This document shows, in pieces, positions 46,030 to 57,825 of a stretch of 64,000 nt of DNA. Below the pieces are notes generated by a model. It was not told where the DNA came from. It worked only from the letters and a program-made list of their open reading frames with translations, and did no database searches. This DNA is from Sarcocystis neurona. Its lineage: Eukaryota; Apicomplexa; Conoidasida; Eucoccidiorida; Sarcocystidae. The DNA lies in contig KL647292.1 of assembly GCA_000727475.1 (NCBI GenBank), positions 4,349,132 to 4,413,131 of the forward strand, written 5' to 3'. The translations under genes and the position numbers were made by a program. Each line of letters starts with the position of its first letter. Positions within the stretch are counted from its first letter, which is position 1.

Positions 46030-49000
46030 ATACGAGCCTCGGGTTTCCTGGGCAGAAACCCAGCGGACGATACACCCGCGCTTCTCACTCGATTGTCTCT
46101 CTCCTTTCAAGCAGCAGTTGCTGCGTACACGTAGACACGCGCGTGGAGCTGTCAAAGCTCCCAGAGAGGGGACGTAGGTCCCGAGAAAGGCACGTGGGCA
46201 CGCGTGTGAATGTGAAGTGCGCGCGCTGCAGTGTATGTACAGCCCAGCTCTGCACGCGCACAGCCACACCACGCGTGCGCGCGGTGAATCACCCACAACA
46301 CCCACACACGCGGCTCTGCATGCGCACAGCCATGCACACACGCGGAGTGAAACGCCCCTGAGACACGTAGACGGAGGGGCTGTGTTTCACCGAGTGAAAC
46401 AGGACGTCGCACGGCGGTCTCTGTGCAGAGGATCACGTTTCCACATCTCTTCCAAAGTCTCGCGCTGTGGCCTCCGCGCCCCTCTACGCGAACGGGCATG
46501 CAGCCACACCGACGTCATCTCTAGCGTGGGTGATGCAAGCTGAGAGCAGCATTCGCCCTGGGTGGCTCTCCTCCGCTGTTCAACACCCCTCTACCATCGA
46601 GGCGCAAGGAACTGTAAATACGCACGCGTGTGTGCGATGACGTGCGTGCGCGTCGGGTCAGGCGTGTACACGCACGCCCATGCAATTCTCCCAGATATAG
46701 TCGTATGTGGGTGTACGCCGGGTGGGACAAGAGACATAGAGGCAGAGATACACGTGCTCACGCGCAAGCGGAGGTACGCAGAGGGCGACGGGCAGAGGTG
46801 GCACACGTACTTGATACACGCCAGTTTTATCCATGCGTGCACTTGGGTCTGTAATTATCCCAGGTGTACGGTGTGTGGACAGAGGACATGAGAAAAATTT
46901 ATGTATATATATGTTCGTAGGTAGATGCAAATATATACAATTATATATACACACGCAGAGAGGAGGAGAGAGGAGAGGGACCGAGGAAGAGAAAAAGAAA
47001 TCCATACAGGTGTACGCAGATGTATGTGCGTGTTTATAGAGAGACAGGTAGACAGATGTAACAGCGTCGGCAGTACGTCGTGGACGTGTTTACTTCCAAA
47101 AGCGAATCGTCAAATCGAATTCTTGTGAGTACTCGACGGCATGCAGACAAACTGTTGCTTAGCAAGAAGAGTGCGTCCTTGCAGGTACCAGCGGGCAGCG
47201 CGTGCGGGCTGCTGTCGTGCCGAGGACGTTGGTGATGTGAAGAGAGAAGGAGACTTGCGCAACAGAGACGCAAAGCAGAAGGTGGAAAAACTGATATGCA
47301 CATGCATGAGATGAGGGGAAGCAACAAAAATTGACGCAGAAGAATTTGTGAGGATCCAAGAAACAAAGATGTGGAGCAGAAGGAAAAGAGAGCGACCGCG
47401 ACATTGTATGCATAACGGGTGCTCTGCGATTGAATTACAGCAACAGACTCGCTTTGTTGCTCTCCGTCTCTCCACGCGCGCCTCCTCTTCGGACGGGCTG
47501 CGCAGCTCCTCTCCTTTTCTTGTCTTTTCTTCCTATGTGTGTCTCGCGCTGACCAAGTTGCGCACTTCTGCATTCGCAAGTATTTTCCTCATCGTTTGCT
47601 TCTTGTCTTTCTTGAAAATCTTTGTCTCGTCTCTCGTTGTGTAAGGCTGCTCCACACAGATGCGCGTTTCCGCGTGCAGGAATTTGTGCACGTCTGCGCA
47701 GGGGTGTGCACTGCGTTCTTCGTACTTCTTGTTTCTCACATGAGCATGTTGTGCATGCGCGTTTATATCTGCGTACACGTGATTTATTTCGCGCTCAATC
47801 ATTTCGTCGAGTTATCTTCCTTTTCTCCCGAATCATCCGTCTGTAGGTCCAACTGTTCCTCATCTCTGCGTCAGAAAATCTATACTTTCTCTCGCCCTGT
47901 TTTTCCTTATGTCTCTGTACGACTTCCTGTTTCGCTTCGTGCACTGCTGTGTGTTTCCCTTTCCTCCTCGTGACGCACTTCTAATCTTCTTGCGGCCGTG
48001 TGCCTGCGTGAGTGCGTACACATCTCTCTACCCTGTTTCTCTCTTCGTCTGTAGCGCTGTGTGTGTCTATCTGTGTATCTCTTTAGTCTTTCTTTGAATT
48101 TCTGTGCAGCTGTCTACATTTCCTCCCTCTCTGCATAGATGTGTGTACCATTATTCGTATTTGTGTACGTAGCTCACGGGAGCTTTATTGCATGCCGACA
48201 GGGAGGCCAGAGCGTGGCGGGTAATTTTTGATTTGCTGTTCGAGCTTTCCGTTCCCGTGTTCTCTCCTAATCTCGGGCTATCAATACCCGTGTGCAATTC
48301 TTCTCGGCCTCCTTCGCTTCACTTCCTTCGTACGAAAAGTACAGCAGAGACACGCGCACGTAGCTAGTGAAAGGGCCGCATGCAGCAGAGCTCCGACAAC
48401 GTGAAAAGATTGAAACCCGGTGCATCTGCGGGGAAAAAAGAAAAAAAGGGAGAGGAAGAAAAGAAGCACATTCCTTTCCTGCGCAGTACAGACATACATG
48501 CGCGATTCAATTTTACGTGAAACGTGGAATTCAAGGGCATCTGGTGGGCGGAACTGGACAGTTCCGGAGGCTTGAAGTTGGCAGAGATCTCTCTACATCT
48601 CTGACCGCTCCGAGTGACGAAACAACAAAGGAAAAAAGACTTTTCTGTTTTTTTTTCCCACTCTTGTGCGCTTCTTTCCTCCCGCATGCACGAGAGTTCA
48701 ACTTCTGGATGCACTTTACATCAGGAAAGAAAGAGAACGCTTGAATTCTCGTCTGTCCGTGCTAGCACGCAGGTGCGTACAGTGTGTCTACGCGCTGCAA
48801 CAGAAGGAGGCGGCGAACCAAAACCAGGAAGCAACAGGCCTCACAGCAGAGTGTGGAAATGGTAGTGGCCACAAGCTGGTTAAATTAATAGTAGGAGTAG
48901 TGCTCAGATGGTCCTGGACGCGGCGATGGATCCAGAGGATTGGGAGGTCGCAGTAAACCGGGTTGGCGTCGTTGGTGAGGGCGACGGCCTAGGGAGGTGC

Positions 49001-49700
49001 ATGCGGAGAAGTATCAGAGGCATTTGATTTGCAGAAAAAGGATCCAATTCTGTGCCACACAGCATACTGTCCCGAGAAGTAAGAAGTGAACGAGGACAAA
49101 CTGTAGAAGGAGGATCAGGACATGAACGACGTATGAAGAAAATGTCCGTTCCTGTTTCCCCCCAGACCGCCCCTCCTGCGTAATTCTATCCAGGCTCCTG
49201 CTGGTGTTCCAGCTGCTCCTGCTGCTACTGGCACAATAGCTGTTGCAGTTGAAGCAGGACTTCTCCTCGAGCTCCATGCTGCGTGCTGCAGGAGACAAAA
49301 ATAACAGCTGCAGCAGCCACAGCCGTAACACACGGAACTTATTTAGGAGGCGTGAGTGACACGTGTTACCTCTGCATGCGCCATCTGTATTCGTGAGCAT
49401 GTAGACACACACAAGTATAGCTGTGCACATGGTTGCACCGGTTCGTTCAAGTCGGCGTTTATCAAACAGCAGAACCTCGTGAAGTGTGTAACACTGTATA
49501 TTCATAAGTACGCAAACGCTTTGCGCAATCACGTATGCGTGCCCAGGACCCAGCCCTAGGTTACTCCTGCAAACCGTATTTGCCATTTGTTCAGGCGCGC
49601 ACCCACTGACTGCTTGTGCGCGCGCGAGCAGTTGCACTCTATCGCAGCAGATACTGAAGCACCACCTTGAATGTGGTCACCCTGCGAGCTTTCCACGACA
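46030..49700. other. stretch with no convincing gene
   Basis: Mixed GT/CA-rich and pyrimidine-rich sequence. The longest frames are a minus-strand frame of 207 codons at 49014-49637 with a possible membrane segment, a minus frame of 181 codons at 47034-47579, and plus frames near 47348-47973. Composition is biased to Ser, Leu, Cys, Arg and no splice pattern supports them. Confidence 0.4.
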
Positions 49701-49770
49701 ACCAAGATGGAGGAATTCTCTCCACGTCAATCCACGTTGGCAGCAAACGCCTGCGCTCCTGTCGAAAGTC

Positions 49771-50034
49771 TTGCAACAGCCGCGCAGTCCCAAATTTTGT
49801 GTTAAACGTATATCTCCTTCCCGTCAGTCCGGTTTGACATCTCTAGCAGGTAAAGCGCACTTTGCTGTCTTTGCAGCTAACGCCGCTGTGTGGGATGCCT
49901 GTTTCTTTGACACGGCGACGACATGCGCTAGCGTATCCCTTGTTCGCCTCCTCGCACAAAAAAGTCGGCACACAAAGTGTAGGAGTGGTTATACACCTTA
50001 TATCCTGATAAAGGCGCGTGACTTACTGTCGTAG
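49771..50034 (+). CDS. possible exon, unknown protein
   Basis: Open plus frame of 87 codons with fairly even composition, ending at TAG 50032-50034. It lies in a triplet-poor island at 49.6-52 kb. No clear splice sites assigned. Confidence 0.25.
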   Translation: MQQPRSPKFCVKRISPSRQSGLTSLAGKAHFAVFAANAAVWDACFFDTATTCASVSLVRLLAQKSRHTKCRSGYTPYILIKARDLLS

Positions 50035-50432
50035 GTAATAGCTGCAACATCTTTGATTTTTCGTCCCCTACCGTGGCCTTCTACTCAGCCCGCTTCTCGC
50101 CGGTGTTATTTCCACCAAATAGTGATTGTCTTCTTTGCTTCCCTGTCTATTGTTACCACATATACGAATAGACGTGTGCACGGGGAATTCTACGTCATTC
50201 GACAGGGACCGGTCAGTCCAAGTATGTATACCTACGTAGATAGGTACACCTAGTCATCTTGATGTTAGGACGCCTCCAACCACAAAGACAGGGTGCTCCC
50301 GCACGGTGAAATTGAGCGTTTGCTTGAGGTTTGTAGTATTTCTTCGTCGTCTTTGAATACACAAGTCGTCGTTCCCTTCTTCGATAACGAAATCATCGAC
50401 TGGTGTAGTGCCCCAGTTGATCAAACACGTGC

Positions 50433-50822
50433 GTGCTTAAAGAATTTTCAATACGCGTATTCCTCAACGTGAAAGGTACACATTTTCTTTTGAAATGGCA
50501 GTGCTTAAACCTCCCTCTGAGGAACAAGCGTAATTCACTTTTTCCCCCTCCGTACTCCTTGGTATATGATTCTGAAAGCGTAAACCTGGTTGACGCCCAC
50601 CCCAGCACGCGTGGCTGTTGCGCCAAAAACATGATTATCTTTACGAGTGTTGCTCGAGTTGTCAATGCAACAAAGTTAACCCACCCGCTACTCAGATTGC
50701 ACGCTTGCATGCAGGCCACTGTTTACAGGCACATTCCCACTTGCACATTTCCGCTGAAAGACGAGTTTTTCCGTCCCCTGAGTACGCCGGAATCATGCAA
50801 ACCAGGTTTTCTCCAAGAGTAG
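50433..50822 (+). CDS. possible exon or small gene, unknown protein
   Basis: Open plus frame of 129 codons to TAG at 50820-50822, with balanced composition and no repeats. The minus strand is also open over most of it (50393-50719) and looks nearly as good. Strand uncertain. Confidence 0.28.
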   Translation: MLKEFSIRVFLNVKGTHFLLKWQCLNLPLRNKRNSLFPPPYSLVYDSESVNLVDAHPSTRGCCAKNMIIFTSVARVVNATKLTHPLLRLHACMQATVYRHIPTCTFPLKDEFFRPLSTPESCKPGFLQE

Positions 50823-51384
50823 ACACCAGGGCTGCCTTCGCGGTTACGTAGACCTTACAGCGCAGCACAGCACTTTTTGGACGGCGCCTGGAGAATACGT
50901 AGTGTGTGGAACTTGCGGACAGACTAGCGCATATAGACAAAAACTCGTGTGAAGACGTATGTAATAATATTCAATTGGAAGGAGCGTGGACGACTAAGTG
51001 ATGGGGCGGACCGAGACTGTGCCGTGGGGGTCCGAAGAGAAGTCTACTTCTCCACAAAAGAACTACACGGGTGTGTTTTACCAGCTATCGCAACCCCGGA
51101 AAAGAGTGCCTGTGTGCGCTGGTTACAAGGACAGAGAACGTAGGGCGAGTATACAGTGACCCTATTGTTGGCGAATGCACACGAGGACAATACTACGTGT
51201 ATCGTTCGTGTGTTTGCCTTGTGCGTGATTGAGTAAATGAAACCTTTTTGTACGTCTATACAAATATCTGTCTCTCCATGTAGATTACGTCTTCGTCTGG
51301 ATGTATCTACATATCCACATATGTGTCTGTACGTACACAGCTACATGTAGGTATATCTTTCTCTCTCTCTGCCTCTCTCTACAG

Positions 51385-51444
51385 ATCTCGGTGCGTCCAG
51401 TCAGAGAATCTGCCGTATACCTCTGCCGATTCGTTAAAACAAAG
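51385..51444 (+). CDS. possible short exon
   Basis: Twenty in-frame codons between a very strong acceptor ('ctctctgcctctctctacag') and a donor AAAG|GTACTT, phase 0 at both ends. A second plus frame over the region (51323-51589) is open too. Supported only by splice signals. Confidence 0.27.
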
Positions 51445-51570
51445 GTACTTCACACATGTCGTTGAAGTAAAGAACCTGCTTGGCACATATGTTTTTAGAG
51501 GAGATGTTCACACATATCGTAGAGGTCTCCTTCGATGTAGTTTTAGCATCGTGACGACTTACAAAACAGA

Positions 51571-51786
51571 ATGTCAGCGCAGCAAATGAGTGATTTGCTG
51601 TTGAGGGCGCGAAAAGTTTGTCTCACGCACCACGTCAGATGTGCTGCACAACCCACTGCTGCATGCGTCCCAGTTTCAGTGACGTTCGTGGGCACAGGGC
51701 TCACACGAACGCACACCAGCTTTCGTGAATTATTCAAAAAAACTATACAGAAGCCCCTATCGCAGAAATTGCAGCACCGCTGGTGA
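51571..51786 (+). CDS. possible terminal exon, unknown protein
   Basis: ATG-led frame of 71 codons to TGA 51784-51786 following an acceptor-like 'acttacaaaacag'. Contains 'MSDLLLRARKVCLTHHVRC' and a basic C-terminus. Could close a plus-strand gene in this triplet-poor island. Confidence 0.3.
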   Translation: MSAQQMSDLLLRARKVCLTHHVRCAAQPTAACVPVSVTFVGTGLTRTHTSFRELFKKTIQKPLSQKLQHRW

Positions 51787-52548
51787 TCCTTGCGAACATA
51801 CCTTGAATATATCTAAATAGAGATACAGACACTCAACTACACCTGTACATGCAACCCCACGTAAGCACATACTTACATGTACATACGTGTGAACTGACAC
51901 ATACAGATATACCTATATACATATGTATACAGCTAGGAATGGGTATAGGTACGTAGAACTACACGCAGGTACACATCCGTACACGTGCGCAGACGTCAAG
52001 CACTCGTAAAGGTTCGCCTTAACACACAAGTACAAGTGGGAGAGTTTGGGCTCTCGTTGTTCGTATTGATATACGAACACGGATGCATGTACGTGTGTGA
52101 ACGCCTGCCTAGAATCCTGAAGACGCACACAGGTGCTACACGTACGCGCGTATGCATATGTGGATACATGCAACAATGGTGTAGACTTCATTCTAAGGCT
52201 GTAGTGCACCCTGAACGAAGACGCCTTTTATATGAAACTGTGCCACGAGAGAGAAGACCGCTGGTTAATTTTTTAAGACAGTCGTGTGAGCAACGGCTGC
52301 GATAGCACAGTACAGCTGCAGCACGTAAGACTACCGTGACCCCCAGGTTCTTGAGAACCCACGGCTGTTCCACCAAGCCTCTCCTTGCAAGTACATGGAT
52401 AACCTAACATTCTATTGCAGTCTAGAACTGAAATAATCCACTGCGGTAACACAATCTGCATACACACGACCCTGCTACAGCGGCTCTGAGAGGCCCCCCC
52501 ACCTACCTGTGCTCGAGTGAGTCGGCACGAGTTAGTCATATACATGTG

Positions 52549-52554
<6 letters not shown>

Positions 52555-52594
<40 letters not shown>

Positions 52595-52609
52595 ATATAT
52601 ATATATATA
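52555..52609. repeat. TC then TA microsatellite at the gap edge
   Basis: (TC)n of about 30 bases, then tactactac and (TA)n, running into the unknown bases. Confidence 0.9.
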
Positions 52610-53114
52610 NNNNNNNNNNNNNNNNNNNNNNNNNNNNNNNNNNNNNNNNNNNNNNNNNNNNNNNNNNNNNNNNNNNNNNNNNNNNNNNNNNNNNNNNNNN
52701 NNNNNNNNNNNNNNNNNNNNNNNNNNNNNNNNNNNNNNNNNNNNNNNNNNNNNNNNNNNNNNNNNNNNNNNNNNNNNNNNNNNNNNNNNNNNNNNNNNNN
52801 NNNNNNNNNNNNNNNNNNNNNNNNNNNNNNNNNNNNNNNNNNNNNNNNNNNNNNNNNNNNNNNNNNNNNNNNNNNNNNNNNNNNNNNNNNNNNNNNNNNN
52901 NNNNNNNNNNNNNNNNNNNNNNNNNNNNNNNNNNNNNNNNNNNNNNNNNNNNNNNNNNNNNNNNNNNNNNNNNNNNNNNNNNNNNNNNNNNNNNNNNNNN
53001 NNNNNNNNNNNNNNNNNNNNNNNNNNNNNNNNNNNNNNNNNNNNNNNNNNNNNNNNNNNNNNNNNNNNNNNNNNNNNNNNNNNNNNNNNNNNNNNNNNNN
53101 NNNNNNNNNNNNNN
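52610..53114. other. assembly gap, 505 N
   Basis: Unknown bases flanked on both sides by (TA)n, so assembly broke in simple repeat. Real length is not known. Nothing can be annotated inside. Confidence 0.99.

Positions 53115-53147
<33 letters not shown>
53115..53147. repeat. TA microsatellite right of the gap
   Basis: An uninterrupted (TA)n run continuing from the gap edge. A second, shorter TA/TG run lies at 53241-53275. Confidence 0.9.
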
Positions 53148-53149
<2 letters not shown>

Positions 53150-53392
53150 TCCATGCAGTGCTGCTGCTGCAGACCTTTGATCGTGTGAAGCCAGAACAGC
53201 CAACGATACGGTCGTCCTCTTGCGTAGTGCGTGAAGGTTGAATATATATATATATATGTATATGTATATATATGCGGGAAGACAACTACTTGATGCATTG
53301 CTGCGCAATAGCGGGTCTCAATTTTCTCTGGTGCCGTGTGTGGTTCGTTAATTTACTCGTACATATGATAGGACTGGGCAGCACATCGCATC

Positions 53393-53821
53393 GTGCCAGC
53401 TGCATTTGCGGCTCTCAGGTTTTCTGTGGCCGGTAATAGGTGGTTTCAGGTTGTGGGCGTGTTGCACGTGCACTGGTCTCGCTTCCCTGCGGCTCTCGTC
53501 AAAATCATTAACGAGCAGGTGGAGCGAAGCAGCAACAGCATGGGGGAGGAGTGGCAGCCTTGCAGCACATTGCACATGGTCTGGACCACGCACAGGCGCC
53601 GTAGCAGCCGTGCAGCAGGACGTAGACGACCCACGGCAACCGCACGAATAGCAGCAACAGCGGCAGTTTTCAGCAGCCGGTGTTATTGTTCTCAGCAGCA
53701 GAAGCAGATGCCCCCCGGTGGCACCCATGCACGGGAACGGCAGGAGCTTCCTCAAGACTCATCCCCTCTACAACATGAACTGACTTTGTGTACGCTCCCT
53801 TCAGGAGCAGCTCCACGGTGA
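53393..53821 (+). CDS. possible exon, strand uncertain
   Basis: Plus frame of 142 codons. The first part reads as ordinary protein ('NRWFQVVGVLHVHWSRF', 'ALVKIINEQVERSSNSM') and the rest is Arg/Ala/Ser/Gln-rich. The minus strand is open over the same bases (53348-53755) and again at 53752-54298 with a Gln/Ser-rich reading. No decisive splice sites. Confidence 0.28.
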   Translation: MPAAFAALRFSVAGNRWFQVVGVLHVHWSRFPAALVKIINEQVERSSNSMGEEWQPCSTLHMVWTTHRRRSSRAAGRRRPTATARIAATAAVFSSRCYCSQQQKQMPPGGTHARERQELPQDSSPLQHELTLCTLPSGAAPR

Positions 53822-54164
53822 ATTTGCCATACACACCCCTGCTGTCCCTGCTTCTCCTCTGCTTGGGTCGGCTGCCCTGTACGTAGTGTCTGTCTGCTGC
53901 AGCTTTTGCTGCTGCTGCTGCTGCTGCGAAGACCCTTGGTGATCTGAGAGCCTGCTGCTAGTCTCTCCGTGTGCAGCCTGAGACGGTGGCTGCCAAAGGT
54001 GTGCTGCAGCTGTTGCTGTCGCTGGGGATGTAGCACAGGCGGGTGTCTGCGGCTCTTCCGCGTTTGATGTTGTGCGTGCCAGAGACACACAAGAGTAGAC
54101 GTGGTGTGCTGCTGATGCTGTCACTTGCGTCTGTTTTCCTCCGCTTTTCTGTGGGAGCAGAAAA

Positions 54165-54560
54165 TCTACTCCACGTGTGCACTGCGCGCCTTCACGGCGT
54201 ATCGCGCGTTGGTTCGCCGCAGCACGTCTGTGAGACAGAACCTGGCGAGGCTGGTACCATTGCAACTTTCTGTCTCCCCTACGACAACGGAGAAGCACAT
54301 CTACTGCGCAAAACCGGCGTGCGTCACTGCTCTTGTTCCTGCGTTGCTGCTGATGCTACTGAAAAAAGGTTTCTGCTGCACGTTCAAATGCCGCGTTACC
54401 GACATGGCGAGACACGGCTTTTGATTCCGTACGCTCGGGTGCGGTTCACGTACAACCCAAGCCCAACAGCAGACGCTACAGCCGCAGCAGCAGCGGCGGC
54501 AAAGGACCAGCCAGCAGGAGTGAAACAAAGCGAAAGCAGGACGAGCCCCAAGATGATGTG
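54165..54560 (+). CDS. probable exon in the 54-57 kb region, frame uncertain
   Basis: A strong acceptor ('cctccgcttttctgtgggagcag') precedes two open, protein-like plus frames. One reads about 130 residues including 'CLPYDNGEAHLLRKTG' and 'HGETRLLIPYARVRFTYN' followed by an Ala7 tract. The other gives about 86 residues and stops at 54424. I prefer the first because it continues through the CAG tract. It may belong to the gene at 54.9-56.9 kb. Confidence 0.38.
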
Positions 54561-54868
54561 TACGGGCTGCTCTTGCCGCTGTCTTGCTTATATCTGCTTC
54601 GTGGTCGCTCTCAATCCTCCGCTTCGTTTCCTCCTCTTCATCTCCTTTTTCTAATTCACTTTACTTTTGCGTTCCGTCAAGCTTCGTTTTCACTCTCCGC
54701 GCCTTCTTCATTGTTATGTCCCATCTCTGCGCGGCACTTCTCTGCAAAACAGAGCGCACCAACTGCGAGATTTCCACCGACTCCTGCGTCACTCCATCAC
54801 GATTACCGGCACACACACCAGCTGCTGGTGCGGTTGTGCGATAGAGAGCTAGTGTGCCGCCGTTTTGA

Positions 54869-55216
54869 CTCTTCGTACGTACGGCTGCTGCTGTCGCTGC
54901 TGTGGCTGCGGCTGCCCTGGCGGCACTGCTGGTACTCGCCGCAGCGGGGGCTTGGTGCGCTGCTGAGGCTTCCGTGTTCACCCGTCGCTTCTACATCTGC
55001 AACCACGCCCACCGGGCCTTTGAGCGTCCTGCTGCTCTGCCGTGTGCTGCTGGTGTGCGCTGCTGCGCCGTGTTGTTTTGCTGCTACGGCTACGAAAAAT
55101 ATGCGCTTGTGCTGCAGCACCTGGGAGGCACGCTGTTTTCACCGCGTACGGAAGCCCGGAAGGGATACGCGGCGGACGAAAAGCCGCTCGGCGAGGGCAA
55201 AAGGCAGGCTGCACAC
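54869..55216 (+). CDS. exon of a three-exon chain (54.9-56.9 kb): signal-like hydrophobic start
   Basis: Open frame from 54869. An acceptor 'actcgccgcag' at 54944 may cut it shorter. It codes an Ala/Leu/Val-rich hydrophobic segment, then 'FTRRFYICNHAHRAFE', a Cys-rich part, 'YEKYALVLQHLGGTLF' and a basic end, finishing at the donor CACAC|GTGAGT in phase 0. The hydrophobic start could be a signal peptide or anchor. Phase 0 fits the next exon at 56137. Confidence 0.42.
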
Positions 55217-56136
55217 GTGAGTTGGTGAACTTTCTGCTGAGAGGCACCGAGACTCACCTCTGGAAAGGACACGACGGGGCTGGTCGTGTTCTCTCCGCGG
55301 CTCCGGGTCTTCCTCTGCAGCCCTCTCTGCGTGTGTGAAGCAGCAGCCAACGCGGTATCAGCCCAGCAAAAAACAACCAGCAGCATTTCTTATCGTTCGC
55401 GTCCATCGCGGACGTATAGTCCACGATAAATCGTCTGCCGCACTGCTTCGCAGGTAGAGGTCGTTGTTTGAAAAGGTGTTTGTCGCGCGCGCAGGGCGTG
55501 CCCCGCGGCTGCTAATGCTGCTGCACTTCGTGGTGTGGTGCGGTTTTCATTTGGTTATACGAGTGAGCCGTTAGCGGTAGCGGTCGTCATGTGGTCATAC
55601 GGATGTGCCGTCATATTATCGTATATTACACTCCTCCGCAAGAGTGGGTCGCCCTGCTGTTGTCATTTACCTGCGCTGTTATGTACTGCTGCGCGCATCC
55701 GTATCTCTCTCGCCCGCGTCGTCCCTGTGCTGTTGCCGCTGCTGTTGCTTCTGCTGCCGCTGTGCGGTGCTGCTGTTGCTGGGCGGCAGTGTGATTCTCT
55801 GTTCTTCTCAGCAGTGTGACTGCAAGGGTCGCTGCTGCCCCGGTGCAACGCGCGCTCACCGTTTCCAGCCGACCTCCGTGGCGCTGGCTCCGCCACTCTC
55901 CCCTCCTCCTTCTGCTGTGCGGGGCACCTGCTCCTCGAACAAGCTGCTGCTGTTTCTTCTTGCTCTCGTCCTCCCGTGGTGTGCTGCTGGGGCCGTTCGC
56001 AGATGAATGTCGCGCGCCTGCAGCTGCGGTGGTTGGTCGCCTCCTCTGGTGCAGTAGCTGATGCTGCGGTTGTTCTGCGCTACTGTGTGTCGCTGTGGGT
56101 GCTGTTGCTGCGTGTTGCTCTGGGGTTGATTCGCAG

Positions 56137-56294
56137 CAGCTGCAGCAGCATCCCGGGATGCGTATAACCCCCCCCTCTTTGGGCGGCTCCTCCTCCTCCT
56201 CTTCCTCCTCTTCGCTTGCCGCCTATCGCACTACCACGGCTACAACTGCTGCTGCTGCTGCTCGGATGCTGATGCTGTGGCAGCTGCTGCTGCA
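56137..56294 (+). CDS. middle exon of the three-exon chain: Gln, Ser9 and Ala tracts
   Basis: Between 'tggggttgattcgcag' and CTGCA|GTAAGA. Codes 52 residues with a Ser9 run, Thr/Ala-rich sequence and a short hydrophobic end. Phase 0 in and 2 out fit the flanking exons. Confidence 0.42.
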
Positions 56295-56460
56295 GTAAGA
56301 GCGCGCTTTCTTGGTTGGCTGATACAGCCTGTGCGTGTTGTTTGTCGCAGCGGGTGGTGTATGTCGGGAAGCAGTTGTACAGCGGTGCGCGCGCCTCGTC
56401 GTTCTTCACACAACTGGCGTACTACCACTATACAGCGCTTCGCTTTGGCTGTTTCCTTAG

Positions 56461-56893
56461 CACACGTCGTCTGGATTTTGATACGTGCTATACAGTAAGA
56501 GAGAATTCCCAAGCACGTCCTCTGCGCAGGCAGCGCGGCACGTTTTCCTCCTCCCTGGGAGAGGGAGGCGCTTTTCTTCGGATTTTGTTAGATGGACTGC
56601 CGTTGGGGCTGCGCTGCTCCGTCTCCTCCAGCACAGCAAGGAAGTGGGAAGCGTCATGCATAGCGTCTTGTATCGCACAGCTGGCGTCAAGTAGCAACAC
56701 TGGCACTTCTGTATCTTCGCTCTCTTTTGTTCTGGTTTCTCTTTTCCGCCGATTCCTCTTCCTGCTCCTCGCGGCACTACAACGCGGTGGCGGCGCGGCG
56801 ATCTCGGCCCAGCGCGCAGCAGCCGCAGCAGTCGATGCTGCGCTGCTGCTGCGCAAGCAACTCCTGCTGCCACCACGACGGCCTTCTTTTTAG
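56461..56893 (+). CDS. terminal exon of the three-exon chain
   Basis: After the acceptor 'ttggctgtttccttag', one leading base plus 143 codons and a TAG at 56891-56893. Contains 'TRRLDFDTCYTVRENSQ', 'GGAFLRILLDGLPLGLRC' and a hydrophobic stretch near the end ('LSFVLVSLFRRFLFLLLAAL'), then Ala/Leu tracts. A competing reading uses a 35-base intron at 56495-56529 and another frame ending at 56694; that intron looks too short. Function unknown, perhaps membrane-anchored. Confidence 0.43.
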
Positions 56894-57060
56894 GAACTTC
56901 CGTAGGGGAAAGAAACACCAGCAACGCTGCTGAAGAGAAGGAATGCTGGGCATCTTTTTCCTACTTTTAAGCTGCTTGTCGTGTCCTGCGTTCCATACGC
57001 TCCGTTAGCAGCAGAGTCGTCACGGCAACAGGACCGCAGGAGCACCTGCGGTCTCCCGCG

Positions 57061-57825
57061 TTGCTTCCTCCTGTGCCTCTCCCGCTGCTTTTTTATATCT
57101 GTATTCTTTTCCCGCTGCTGCTGCTTGTTTTAAACGCCATTGCGGCGCCAATTTCCCGTGCTCTCTGGCAACTGCTGGTGCAACTTTGTTGCTCAGGAGG
57201 CAGTGGTCGCCGATCCGACTCTGCTGCTCTTTTCCTCCCCCTGCAGCGGTGGCGTGTGCCCTCTCTCCCGCCGGCTCGGCCAGGAGCAGCTGCAGCCGCT
57301 CTCCTCTTCCCCGGCGGATGTCTCGCGGCCGCTCGCCCTTCCTGGCAACGTTCCTCTCTTCGCGACTTAGTGAAAAAACCACTGCGGCTGGGTAGCTGCA
57401 GCAGCGAAGCGCGTTGGAGTCTCTCCCGTGTCTATCTTCTGGTCCTTTTGACGACGAAGCAGCAAACTCTGGCGCTACTCGACCCGCTGCGCTGGTCGCC
57501 CCTCCATGTCCGCCGCTCCCGGTGCAGCAACGTCCACACAGCTCTTCGCCCTTTTCGGCTCTGTCTGGCTCTCGCCCTGGGTTTGCTGGCGGTGCTGCTC
57601 TCGCTTTTCCAGCTGTCCTCCTCGGGATGCGCTCCAGGACTGACGCAGCAGCAGCAGACGGGTCCCCGCAGCGGAGCGGCAGCAGCAGCGGCAGGGAAGC
57701 TGGAGGAGGAGGGGAGCCGGGACGCGCGCAGCAAGAGCAGCAGCAGCAAGCAGCGCAGTTGCAGCAAGAGAGCAGCCGCAGCTTTCTTATTCCGCCCACG
57801 CAGCCGAACGTGGGGCAGTGTGTAG
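57061..57825 (+). CDS. possible hydrophobic exon, strand uncertain
   Basis: Plus frame of 254 codons: a Leu/Ile-rich start, Arg/Ser/Ala-rich middle, a second hydrophobic part ('RLCLALALGLLAVLLSLF') and a Gln/Ala/Lys-rich end. The minus strand carries a 345-codon frame (57020-58057), Gly/Ala/Arg-rich. The plus reading repeats the layout of the 38684 exon, hydrophobic then Gln/Ala-rich, and is preferred weakly. Confidence 0.3.
   Translation: MLPPVPLPLLFYICILFPLLLLVLNAIAAPISRALWQLLVQLCCSGGSGRRSDSAALFLPLQRWRVPSLPPARPGAAAAALLFPGGCLAAARPSWQRSSLRDLVKKPLRLGSCSSEARWSLSRVYLLVLLTTKQQTLALLDPLRWSPLHVRRSRCSNVHTALRPFRLCLALALGLLAVLLSLFQLSSSGCAPGLTQQQQTGPRSGAAAAAAGKLEEEGSRDARSKSSSSKQRSCSKRAAAAFLFRPRSRTWGSV

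Noticed and set aside
45540..46341. Minus frames of 182 and 196 codons, Ser/Leu/Phe-rich
   Set aside because: Antisense of the GA-rich tract. Composition is repeat-driven.
52273..53308. Several 220-340 codon frames crossing the gap
   Set aside because: Most of their length is unknown bases read as X.
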